Positions 7,076-13,559 of a DNA stretch of 13,833 nucleotides are shown here, in pieces. The stretch lies in contig JANXDV010000014.1 of the NCBI GenBank assembly GCA_025058955.1, forward strand, positions 1-13,833, given 5' to 3'. The DNA comes from Archaeoglobaceae archaeon (lineage in GTDB: Archaea; Halobacteriota; Archaeoglobi; Archaeoglobales; Archaeoglobaceae). The notes beneath the pieces were generated by a model. That model was not told the origin of the DNA and did no database searches. It worked only from the letters and a program-made list of their open reading frames with translations. The position numbers were made by a program, and so were the translations under genes. How positions within the stretch are numbered: the first letter of the stretch is position 1; every line of letters begins with the position of its first letter.

Positions 7076-7858
7076 ATGAAGCTCGCAATCGCTGGCTCAG
7101 CGGGAAGAATGGGAAGGCTTGTTGTGAAAAACGCTATCAATGAGGGTTTGAAAGTATCGCAAGCTTTTGATATAGTTGAAATTGGAAAAGATGCTGGAGA
7201 AGTTGCTGGAATTGGAAAAATAGGGGTTTTGATAGAGAACGATATTGCAAAGCTGAATGCGGACATTCTCGTGGACTTCACAAATCCGAATGCGTGTTTA
7301 AAAAATGCAAGAATAGCTTCCGAAAAGGGTGTTAAGCTCGTTATAGGCACAACAGGCTTTAGCGAGGAGCAAAGAAGGGAGCTTGAGAGCTATTGTAAAA
7401 GAGTTCCAACTGTGATCTCTCCAAACTTCAGCGTTGGGGTAAATGCTTTCTTCAAAATAGTTGAGTTTGCCTCTTCAATGCTCCAAGATTACGATGTGGA
7501 GATCTTTGAAATCCACCACAAGATGAAGAAAGATGCTCCAAGTGGAACTGCGATAAAGACCGCAGAAATAATAAGAGATGTTTTAGCAAAAAAGGGCAAA
7601 AAGCTGGAGCTGAAGTTCTGCAGAGAAGGCAAAAGAGGGGAGGAAATTGGCGTCTTCGGAATTCGTGGGGGTGATGTGGTTGGAGAGCATACAGTTATGT
7701 TCTTTGGCGAAGGAGAAAGGGTTGAGATAACGCATAGGGCAACGAACAGAGAGAGCTTTGCAAAAGGAGCGATAATGGCGGTTAAGTGGATTGCAAAAGT
7801 TGATAAGCCAGGGATTTACAGCATGCTCGACGTTTTATCTAAAAATGTGCCTTCCTAA
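7076..7858 (+). CDS. dapB: 4-hydroxy-tetrahydrodipicolinate reductase
   Basis: Reduces the cyclised product of aspartate semialdehyde and pyruvate with NAD(P)H in lysine/diaminopimelate synthesis. It is 260 aa. The N-terminal Rossmann strand is MKLAIAGSAGRMGR, GTTGF is at 91-95, and the catalytic stretch EIHHKMKKDAPSGTA carries H147, H148 and K151, equivalent to H159, H160 and K163 of E. coli. FGIRGGDVVGEHTVMFFGEGE and HRATNRESFAKGA are the usual C-terminal motifs. A TTG at 7058 could add six residues; I reject it because the family begins at the GxxGRMG strand and the TATA box at 7048-7055 predicts transcription beginning near 7076. Its end overlaps the convergent tiaS by 24 bp. Confidence 0.95.
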   Translation: MKLAIAGSAGRMGRLVVKNAINEGLKVSQAFDIVEIGKDAGEVAGIGKIGVLIENDIAKLNADILVDFTNPNACLKNARIASEKGVKLVIGTTGFSEEQRRELESYCKRVPTVISPNFSVGVNAFFKIVEFASSMLQDYDVEIFEIHHKMKKDAPSGTAIKTAEIIRDVLAKKGKKLELKFCREGKRGEEIGVFGIRGGDVVGEHTVMFFGEGERVEITHRATNRESFAKGAIMAVKWIAKVDKPGIYSMLDVLSKNVPS

Positions 7859-9085
7859 GATTTGCATCCTGATGAGTGGTTTCGTTAAATGTCTTCTTGC
7901 ACATGGAGGGACTTCATAAAAACCTTTTTCCAATTTTCTTGGAATTTCAATCTTTATTTTTTCAAAAGCTCTCGTCTTACAGCTTCTACATCTAAAGCCC
8001 TGTCCTTTGCCTGAGGACTCCATTCTCTTTCCGCATTGAGGGCAGAGAGGATTAAGCTCAAGAAATTGCTTTTCCAATTCCAATATTCTCATCTTCTCCA
8101 AATTCAAAGCCCCATTCTTCACAGAGCCGTAAACTTCTACCAAGTCTCCAGGAATAAGGGCTCTAACGATGTTTCTGAACTGTTTTGTCGGCTCAAAGGC
8201 AGAGCATTTTAAAATTCCAGATTTTGTTTCAATTTCAAAGAAAACATGTCCTCCAATTATTTCGTAAGGTTTTTTTATCACTTTGCCAACCAGTCTGTAT
8301 GAATGAAACTCTTTAACTTCTCCATTCTCGATAATGTGCATGTCTGTTGCATGATTTGTTAAAAAGATCTGTTCTCTCTCCCATGGTTCTGTTTTAACGA
8401 TTTCAATCGCTTTTTTCAAAGCCTCAACACTTTCCCCTCTTAAGCCAAAGAGCACAGGACAAGGAGTGCCGGGAACTGCCATGACTACGTCGTTGCACCA
8501 ATCGACTGTGTCGAAGATCGTTGGATAGAATTCAAAGTCAACGTTGTAGAAGCTTTCTTTCTCAAACTCTCTTGGCTTTCCAATTTTATCTGGCATTCTG
8601 TATGTTATTAGTTCGTAAACTAAGTCTTCAAGAACCGCTCCCACTGAAGCCAAGGCTCCAATTAGCCCTCGACCGTTTTTAAACTTCAAATAAGGTATTC
8701 TATGCTTTTCAATCAGTTTCATCGCATCTTCAATTGTGAGAACATCCTTTATCGCTTTAATTGCAAACTCTTTTAGCAAAGGAACTTTTTCTTCTTCAAC
8801 AAAAACAACTCCGGGATTCGTGTTCTCTTCTTCGAGCTCCGCATAATCATTTACAGTTCTTTCTGCAATTTCCATTGCTTTATCAAGATCTTCAAGCTCC
8901 GCAAGAAAACTCACCGCTCCGTTTCCCCTTGTTTTGAAAGGAATTGTCGGATTCAGCCTTATAATCCTTGGAAATCCCAAAATTTCTCCAATATCCTTTA
9001 GCCTTTCCATCAAGATCAAGGCAAGATAAGTTGTGCACATCCCCTTTCTGCTGTCTGTGTCATCGATTCCTATCCAGACTCGCAT
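7835..9085 (-). CDS. tiaS: tRNA(Ile2) 2-agmatinylcytidine synthetase
   Basis: Attaches agmatine to C34 of tRNA-Ile2 (anticodon CAU) using ATP, so that the tRNA reads AUA rather than AUG. It is essential in archaea. It is 416 aa, close to the family length. The kinase-like N-terminus carries GIDDTDS (6-12). RGLIGALASVGA and NTNPGVVF are family motifs. An OB-fold part (YEIIGGHVFFEIETKSG onwards) precedes a zinc ribbon with C348, C351, C366 and C369, and the tail is ARRHLTKPLIR. An in-frame ATG at 9142 would add 19 residues lying inside the upstream gene; MRVWIGIDDTDS at 9085 matches the family N-terminus and leaves a 26-bp overlap with that gene. It is the last gene of the thiE-taw1-TRAX-tiaS operon. 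Confidence 0.95.
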   Translation of the reverse strand: MRVWIGIDDTDSRKGMCTTYLALILMERLKDIGEILGFPRIIRLNPTIPFKTRGNGAVSFLAELEDLDKAMEIAERTVNDYAELEEENTNPGVVFVEEEKVPLLKEFAIKAIKDVLTIEDAMKLIEKHRIPYLKFKNGRGLIGALASVGAVLEDLVYELITYRMPDKIGKPREFEKESFYNVDFEFYPTIFDTVDWCNDVVMAVPGTPCPVLFGLRGESVEALKKAIEIVKTEPWEREQIFLTNHATDMHIIENGEVKEFHSYRLVGKVIKKPYEIIGGHVFFEIETKSGILKCSAFEPTKQFRNIVRALIPGDLVEVYGSVKNGALNLEKMRILELEKQFLELNPLCPQCGKRMESSGKGQGFRCRSCKTRAFEKIKIEIPRKLEKGFYEVPPCARRHLTKPLIRMQILGRHIFR

Positions 9086-9644
9086 AAAGTTTTGCTGTAA
9101 GCAAATCAGATTTTGTCCTTTCAATTCCCGCTCTTGCAACATCGAGCTTCTGCCTTAAGTTCGGCAAAAGTTTATCTGGGAAAGAAGCAAATGAAATGAG
9201 CTCGGAGTAGATCTTTTCCATTATTCCAAGAATTTTCTCCGCTTCCCCAATCTCATTGGAGATCATCTTCGAAAGCGCATACCTTCGAAGCTCGCCAATC
9301 GCATCAGCTAAGCCCGTGATGAAGGCTGAATGAGGTATTTCCAAGTCTATTGATAGATCGAAGTCTCCTTTAATCAATTTAGCAAAGATCACCGCTTCAG
9401 CTATTTCCTGCATGGAATCAAAGACCATTGAATAGTATATTTCTGGAAATCTTTGAAAATCTTTCAGCTTGTTGAGAATTTCTCTACCCTTAGAGATATT
9501 TTTCTCCGCAAGCTCCATTTCTTGAGTGTGAATTGCAACGATCGCTTTCGAAGCCAATATCCTTAACTCTCTTGTAAGCTTCAAAAGCTCTTCACGAGCT
9601 TTTTCAAGTTCTTCAAGCCTTTCTTTACAATCTTCGAGCTTCAT
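9060..9644 (-). CDS. TRAX/translin family protein (archaeal C3PO-like RNase candidate)
   Basis: An all-helical protein of 194 aa in the translin/TRAX superfamily. Eukaryotic translin-TRAX (C3PO) degrades RNA, including Argonaute passenger strands and tRNA 5' leaders; archaeal TRAX-like proteins form similar shells. The segment SMQEIAEAVIF (E80, E83) matches QEYVEA of TRAX, which provides catalytic glutamates, and GLADAIGELRRYAL (D114) matches the VADLTGELMR segment. So the sequence resembles the catalytic TRAX subunit more than translin. The ATG at 9644 overlaps the taw1 stop as ATGA, which I prefer to a TTG at 9659. I recall the same TRAX-TiaS adjacency in Archaeoglobus fulgidus. The RNA substrate is unknown; the neighbourhood suggests tRNA. 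Confidence 0.85.
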   Translation of the reverse strand: MKLEDCKERLEELEKAREELLKLTRELRILASKAIVAIHTQEMELAEKNISKGREILNKLKDFQRFPEIYYSMVFDSMQEIAEAVIFAKLIKGDFDLSIDLEIPHSAFITGLADAIGELRRYALSKMISNEIGEAEKILGIMEKIYSELISFASFPDKLLPNLRQKLDVARAGIERTKSDLLTAKLYASLDRNR

Positions 9645-10516
9645 AAGCTTAGAAGGCAAACTCTGCTTGGTTCAGATTCATCTAAAATCTCATAACCCCT
9701 TCTTTCCATTTTCTTGCTGAAATCGACAATATCTTTATGCTCTGGCATGTTTTCGAGCTTTAGCCTAAGCCTTGAATAGCCGAGGAACATGTAAGCCTTC
9801 GCTTCAACGAAATCTGGCTCTGCAATTTTTATGAGTTTGTCAAAGCAATCTAATGCCTTTTCATCCATATTTACCCCTTTGATCAGCGTTAGCCTTATCA
9901 CCTTTCTTGATTTCACTTCTTTCATCGCTCTTAGACTTTCGAGAATTCTTTCCCAATAGCTCTTTGATGGTCTATTTAAAGCTAAATGACTCTCTTCGTT
10001 GTATGCGGTAAGGCTTATGTAGAGCTGGGTTGGGCTCACTTTTCTAATCATTTCTGGATTCGTTCCGTTTGTGACGAGAAAAGTCGTAAAGCCATGCTTT
10101 TTGTAGCACTCTATAAGTTCTGGTAAATTTGGATAAAGAGTCGGCTCTCCAATCAGACTTATTGCAACCTGATTCGGCTTTTCCGCTTCTTTAAGCTTTA
10201 GTCTATTTATTCCTTCAGTTCCATAAAAACCACTCAAAAGCCTTTTTTGAGCTTTCAAACTCTCTTCAAAGATCTTCTCTGGCTCATCCCATCCTTTGAA
10301 ATCTTTCAAAAGCTCCAATGGACGCCAGCAATGAATGCAGAACTGATTACAAAGCAAAGCGGGGGTCATTTGAAGACAGCGGTGAGATTCGATGCCATAG
10401 AACTTCTGCTTATAGCATACTCCCTCATCTCTCAGAGATTTTTTAAGCCATAAACATGTCTTCACAGCGGAGTGGTTGAAAATGTAGTAGCCTTTAAGAT
10501 CGGAAAGCTTTTTCAT
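9641..10516 (-). CDS. taw1: 4-demethylwyosine synthase (radical SAM)
   Basis: Condenses m1G37 of tRNA-Phe with pyruvate carbons to give 4-demethylwyosine, the tricyclic core of wyosine bases. It is 291 aa. The radical SAM cluster motif is C56-NQF-C60-IH-C63. Three further cysteines, C21, C34 and C47, are spaced 13 and 13 residues apart, as in the Pyrococcus enzyme where they bind the second 4Fe-4S cluster. ISLIGEPTLYP and TNGTNPEMI are the usual radical SAM strand motifs, and FVEAKAYMFLGYSR is a TYW1 signature. The ATG overlaps the thiE stop and the TGA overlaps the next ATG, both as ATGA, so translation is probably coupled. Its substrate is made by Trm5, encoded just beyond thiE on the other strand. 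Confidence 0.95.
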   Translation of the reverse strand: MKKLSDLKGYYIFNHSAVKTCLWLKKSLRDEGVCYKQKFYGIESHRCLQMTPALLCNQFCIHCWRPLELLKDFKGWDEPEKIFEESLKAQKRLLSGFYGTEGINRLKLKEAEKPNQVAISLIGEPTLYPNLPELIECYKKHGFTTFLVTNGTNPEMIRKVSPTQLYISLTAYNEESHLALNRPSKSYWERILESLRAMKEVKSRKVIRLTLIKGVNMDEKALDCFDKLIKIAEPDFVEAKAYMFLGYSRLRLKLENMPEHKDIVDFSKKMERRGYEILDESEPSRVCLLSL

Positions 10517-11115
10517 ATTCTCAGATATTTGTTGACGAGCTCAATAAAATCCTTTGCCCTCTCAGCACTTTCACCAGCTATTGCAGAGACAACAGCAACT
10601 CCCGAAACTTTGCAATCGAGCACACTCTTAACGTTCTCTAAACTTATCCCTCCAATCGCAAATACTGGCAAATTAGTTGCTGAAATTATTTTTCTAAGCT
10701 CTTCAAGCCCAATAGGCTCTTTAGCGTCTTCTTTTGTTGTAGTCTTAAAAATAGGTCCCGCTCCAAGATAATCCGCTTTTCTCGCTTTTTTTGCCTCTTC
10801 AACGCTATGAACAGAGATTCCAATGAGACCATCGAAGATCTCCCTTGCAATTTCAAGAGGCAGATCTTCTTGTCCCAAATGAACTCCATCCGCCTCAGCG
10901 GAAATAGCTATGTCCAAGCGGTCGTTGATCATTAGAAGGGCGTCATAGCTTTCTGTCAGTTCTCTCAATTTTTTAGCAGTCAAAAATAATTCTCGATCCT
11001 TCATCTTCTTTTCTCTCAGCTGGATAAGCTTTACACCTAAATCGAGAGCTTTCTTTGCCAAATCTTCATGCTTTCCAAACTTTGAGTCTGTGATGAAGTA
11101 AACTCCTTTTAGCAT
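10513..11115 (-). CDS. thiE: Thiamine-phosphate synthase
   Basis: Joins HMP pyrophosphate and thiazole phosphate to thiamine monophosphate. It is 200 aa, a complete TIM barrel. Visible motifs: VYFITDS at the first strand, LIQLREKKMKDRE (pyrophosphate and substrate contacts), MINDRLDIA, DGVHLGQEDLP, GAGPIFKTTTK and FAIGGIS. The ATG at 11115 is 27 nt from a TATA-like box, so the message is probably leaderless. It is the first gene of an operon otherwise devoted to tRNA modification and RNA metabolism, joined to taw1 by a 4-bp ATGA overlap. No other thiamine gene is here. I see no riboswitch, and a leaderless start leaves no room for one. Confidence 0.94.
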   Translation of the reverse strand: MLKGVYFITDSKFGKHEDLAKKALDLGVKLIQLREKKMKDRELFLTAKKLRELTESYDALLMINDRLDIAISAEADGVHLGQEDLPLEIAREIFDGLIGISVHSVEEAKKARKADYLGAGPIFKTTTKEDAKEPIGLEELRKIISATNLPVFAIGGISLENVKSVLDCKVSGVAVVSAIAGESAERAKDFIELVNKYLRI

Positions 11116-11120
11116 CGCAA

Positions 11121-11128
11121 ATATTTAT
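11121..11128 (+). promoter_or_regulatory. TATA box for trm5
   Basis: ATATTTAT, centred 27 nt before the GTG at 11152. It lies between the thiE TATA box and the thiE start codon, so the two divergent core promoters overlap. Confidence 0.5.
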
Positions 11129-11137
11129 TGCACTCTG

Positions 11138-11146
11138 CATAAATCA
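11138..11146 (-). promoter_or_regulatory. TATA box for the thiE-taw1-TRAX-tiaS operon
   Basis: Reads GATTTATGC on the minus strand, centred 27 nt upstream of the thiE ATG at 11115. It lies only a few bases before the trm5 start codon. Confidence 0.5.
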
Positions 11147-11151
11147 CTTTG

Positions 11152-11982
11152 GTGTCTCTCAAGGAAATGCTCAAGGATAAGCTCAGCGAAGAAGAGCTGA
11201 AGATTTTGCGAAGAAGCTTTGAGATAATTGGAGATATAGCGATAATAGAGATCCCAGATGAATTGATGAGCAAAAAGGAGCTAATTGCAGATGCGATCTT
11301 GAAAAAGCACAAGCAAATAAAGACGATCCTCAGGAAAGTTGGGGAAGTTGATGGGATCTTTAGAGTTGCGAGATACGAAAAGATCTATGGCGAAAAGACT
11401 GAAACTATGGCAAAGGAGCATGGCTGTAGATTTCTCGTAGATCCAACAAAAGTTTACTTTTCCTCAAAGCTCTCTACGGAGAGGGAAAGGATTGCAAGGC
11501 TTGTTAAAGAAGGTGAGCGGGTTTTGGTGATGTTCGCTGGTGTTGGGCCGTATGCGATTGTGATTTCAAAGCTTTCTAAGGCTAAAGAAATCGTTGGAGT
11601 TGAGCTTAACCGCATCGCAGTTGAATATTTCAGGAAGAATGTTCAGTTGAACAAGGTTGAGAATGTCGTTGTAATTGAAGGAGACGTAGCTGAAGTCGTT
11701 CCAAAGCTTGAGGGAAAGTTCGATCGCATTCTTATGCCCGCTCCCTATTCTGCGGAGAATTTTGTTTATTTAGTTCGTGGTAAGGTTAATAATGGTGGTT
11801 TTGTTCACTACTACACCTTTGAGAGTGAAAACTACGAAGAAGAGATTCCAAAAAAGGTGGAGGAGATTTTTTTGAAGAATGGCATTCTCGCAAAAGTCAT
11901 ATTCATGCGAAGATGTGGAAGCTTTGCCCCTTACGTTAACAGATATGCTGTTGACGTTCAATACCTTGGAGAAATTAAATAA
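11152..11982 (+). CDS. trm5: tRNA (guanine37-N1)-methyltransferase, Trm5-type
   Basis: A SAM-dependent methyltransferase (Met10/TRM5 family), 276 aa. It probably makes m1G37, which prevents frameshifting and feeds Taw1. Residues R71 (GIFRV) and E110 (LSTERERIA) correspond to R145 and E185 of M. jannaschii Trm5. HGCRFLVDPTKVYFSS is Trm5-like rather than Taw2-like. The SAM site is MFAGVGP (127-133), with E151 and D178. Two oddities: motif I reads LVMFAGVGP, lacking the usual Asp before MF, and the NLP motif is replaced by MPAP (195-198). The N-terminal D1 domain is absent. The GTG at 11152 is chosen from TATA spacing; a TTG at 11149 immediately precedes it. A Taw2-like activity is the main alternative. 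Confidence 0.85.
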   Translation: MSLKEMLKDKLSEEELKILRRSFEIIGDIAIIEIPDELMSKKELIADAILKKHKQIKTILRKVGEVDGIFRVARYEKIYGEKTETMAKEHGCRFLVDPTKVYFSSKLSTERERIARLVKEGERVLVMFAGVGPYAIVISKLSKAKEIVGVELNRIAVEYFRKNVQLNKVENVVVIEGDVAEVVPKLEGKFDRILMPAPYSAENFVYLVRGKVNNGGFVHYYTFESENYEEEIPKKVEEIFLKNGILAKVIFMRRCGSFAPYVNRYAVDVQYLGEIK

Positions 11983-12003
11983 AATTAAAATTTAAAAAAT
12001 TTA
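11979..12003. terminator. AT-rich gap between convergent trm5 and hydrolase genes
   Basis: Only 18 bp separate the two stop codons, and the gap is entirely A and T. On the minus strand it is T-rich (including a run of six T), which suits archaeal T-run termination of the hydrolase gene; on the plus strand the T content is weaker. Confidence 0.35.
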
Positions 12004-13392
12004 TCTTGGTGTAGTCTTGTATCCATGCAAAGCCTGCATTTTATCCAACCAACTGCCGATCTTTGGAAAGATCTCATGTGGGGCTTTTAAGCCAAATGGA
12101 AGCTCTAAATGACCAGTTCCTTTGATTAGATGTGTTTCGTCAAGCGGATGAGGAGTCTTTCTACCCATCAAATCTTTTTCAATCTGTTCAGCCTCCACAA
12201 GCCCGGGAAGTTCTGAAAGGATCGTTATGAATGGGACTTGCACTTTGTTCATGTTGTATATGTAGTAGTAATATCCATCCAAGCCGGGTCTTGGTTGTGG
12301 TGGGGAAATAAGGTAGCTTCTCCCTCCATTTTCGAAGTATTCTCTTGCAGTTAGCCTAAGCCCAAAGTCACCATATTGCGCCAATGTAGGCGTGTAAATG
12401 CTGTCCATGATGTATCTAACAGAGAAATCACCAAGAGCATCGTTCATGTCTCCAGTAGCATACATTGCCAAAGCCTTTATTAGCTCACAGCGGTCTCCAT
12501 ACTGGTAGTATGCTTCTTCAATTACTGTATATAGGAAGTTCATTGCCAATAGTGTTGTATTCCAAAGCAATCTGCTTTTTGCGATCGTCTCAATAAGGCT
12601 TCTCAGATCGATGTAAATTGGCACATCAAGCAAAGCCCAACCAACTTTTGTATCAATTACATCTGGCAATGGCGGAATCATCGCTGGATCGAGAGCTATG
12701 ACACCAAGAACTGTCTGAGCTCCCTTTGTAACTCCATTTCTCTGCTTCACAAGGCTATCATCTGAAACCACTTTCTTGCACCAAGGATCGTCTCGTAAGC
12801 AAGAGATCGTGCTTTGGAATTTTGTTCCTTGCAAATACACATAGCTCACCAATCCGCCAGTGCTATGCCCTCCGATGATCGGATTCTTCCCAGTCTTGGA
12901 ATAAACGTATTGAATTGCTGCTGGAGTGTCATAGATTGCCCATACATCCAAGCTGACATAAACTGAGCCCTTTTGGCTCTTCATAGTCTCATATCCAGTG
13001 CCACGATAATTTACGAGCCAAACATCGTAGCCCTTCTTCCAGAGATAGTAAGCAAGGCTATGCTGAAGCATTGGATCCGCTTTAACATTCGGATCATTTT
13101 GTGCCCAGCTTGCTATTGGCATCTGTGAGTAATAAGGAGAATAGCGATTTTTCAGCTCTGCAGGAGTGTGCAAAAGGTATTCGTTCATGTTCGCCATTAA
13201 TCCAGAGAATAGAACGATCGGTTGAGCTCCGTTGTTGCAAACTCCCTTGTAGCAGTAGTGTAGAAGTTTGATTGAAACTCCGTCAGCGGTTTTTACAGTG
13301 TGGATCTCACCGAATTGCTCAAAAGTGTTCGCTGATGTGGCTGTGGAGGTCAATAAAGTCAATAAGACCAATCCAAGCAACCTCCCGATCAT
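12001..13392 (-). CDS. Secreted alpha/beta-hydrolase, acid-lipase-like
   Basis: 463 aa with a signal peptide: positively charged start, hydrophobic residues 5-14, and a T-S-A site after about residue 21, so it is probably exported. The middle resembles the gastric/lysosomal acid lipase family: PIVLFSGLM, SLAYYLWKKGYDVWLVNYRG, then a YDTPAAI-type segment and the nucleophile elbow GGHSTGG with S177. H428 in KGTGHLELPFG is the likely catalytic histidine. The usual acid position (GExDxLV) reads SELPGLV, with Pro396 instead of Asp, so E394 or E400 would have to serve. Cys pairs 47/52 and 198/205 could form disulfides. Expected substrates are lipids or esters, but specificity cannot be read. The ATG is 25 nt from a TATA box. 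No functional partner is adjacent. Confidence 0.87.
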   Translation of the reverse strand: MIGRLLGLVLLTLLTSTATSANTFEQFGEIHTVKTADGVSIKLLHYCYKGVCNNGAQPIVLFSGLMANMNEYLLHTPAELKNRYSPYYSQMPIASWAQNDPNVKADPMLQHSLAYYLWKKGYDVWLVNYRGTGYETMKSQKGSVYVSLDVWAIYDTPAAIQYVYSKTGKNPIIGGHSTGGLVSYVYLQGTKFQSTISCLRDDPWCKKVVSDDSLVKQRNGVTKGAQTVLGVIALDPAMIPPLPDVIDTKVGWALLDVPIYIDLRSLIETIAKSRLLWNTTLLAMNFLYTVIEEAYYQYGDRCELIKALAMYATGDMNDALGDFSVRYIMDSIYTPTLAQYGDFGLRLTAREYFENGGRSYLISPPQPRPGLDGYYYYIYNMNKVQVPFITILSELPGLVEAEQIEKDLMGRKTPHPLDETHLIKGTGHLELPFGLKAPHEIFPKIGSWLDKMQALHGYKTTPR

Positions 13393-13413
13393 GAACTATT
13401 GTGGACGTTTGCA

Positions 13414-13421
13414 TATTTAAA
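13414..13421 (-). promoter_or_regulatory. TATA box for the hydrolase gene
   Basis: Reads TTTAAATA on the minus strand, centred about 25 nt upstream of the ATG at 13392, which implies a leaderless message. Confidence 0.5.
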
Positions 13422-13499
13422 TTTTATCATTTTTATTATTTGAATATAATGAGCATTGTAATCATGAGCTTTTAAGATCTTTGAGAGACTTCTAACTTT

Positions 13500-13559
13500 A
13501 CCCCTTCAAGTGAACCAAAATGGTTATATTACTACAAGATTATGGCTTATTGAAGGGGT
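13500..13559. repeat. 10-bp inverted repeat spanning the tRNA-Trp promoter
   Basis: ACCCCTTCAA (13500-13509) is the exact reverse complement of TTGAAGGGGT (13550-13559), which covers the last five bases before the tRNA and its first five. The arms are 40 bp apart with the tRNA TATA box between them. The remainder of the 13393-13554 gap holds only the two promoters. Confidence 0.4.
13524..13531 (+). promoter_or_regulatory. TATA box for tRNA-Trp
   Basis: TTATATTA, centred about 27 nt before the first base of the tRNA. Confidence 0.55.

Noticed and set aside
9086..9142. N-terminal extension of TiaS from an ATG at 9142
   Set aside because: The 19 extra residues lie within the TRAX coding region, and TiaS proteins begin directly at the MRVWIGIDDTDS strand.
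10472..10771. A 99-codon plus-strand frame across the taw1-thiE junction
   Set aside because: It is antisense to two intact enzymes joined by an ATGA overlap, with no motif of its own.
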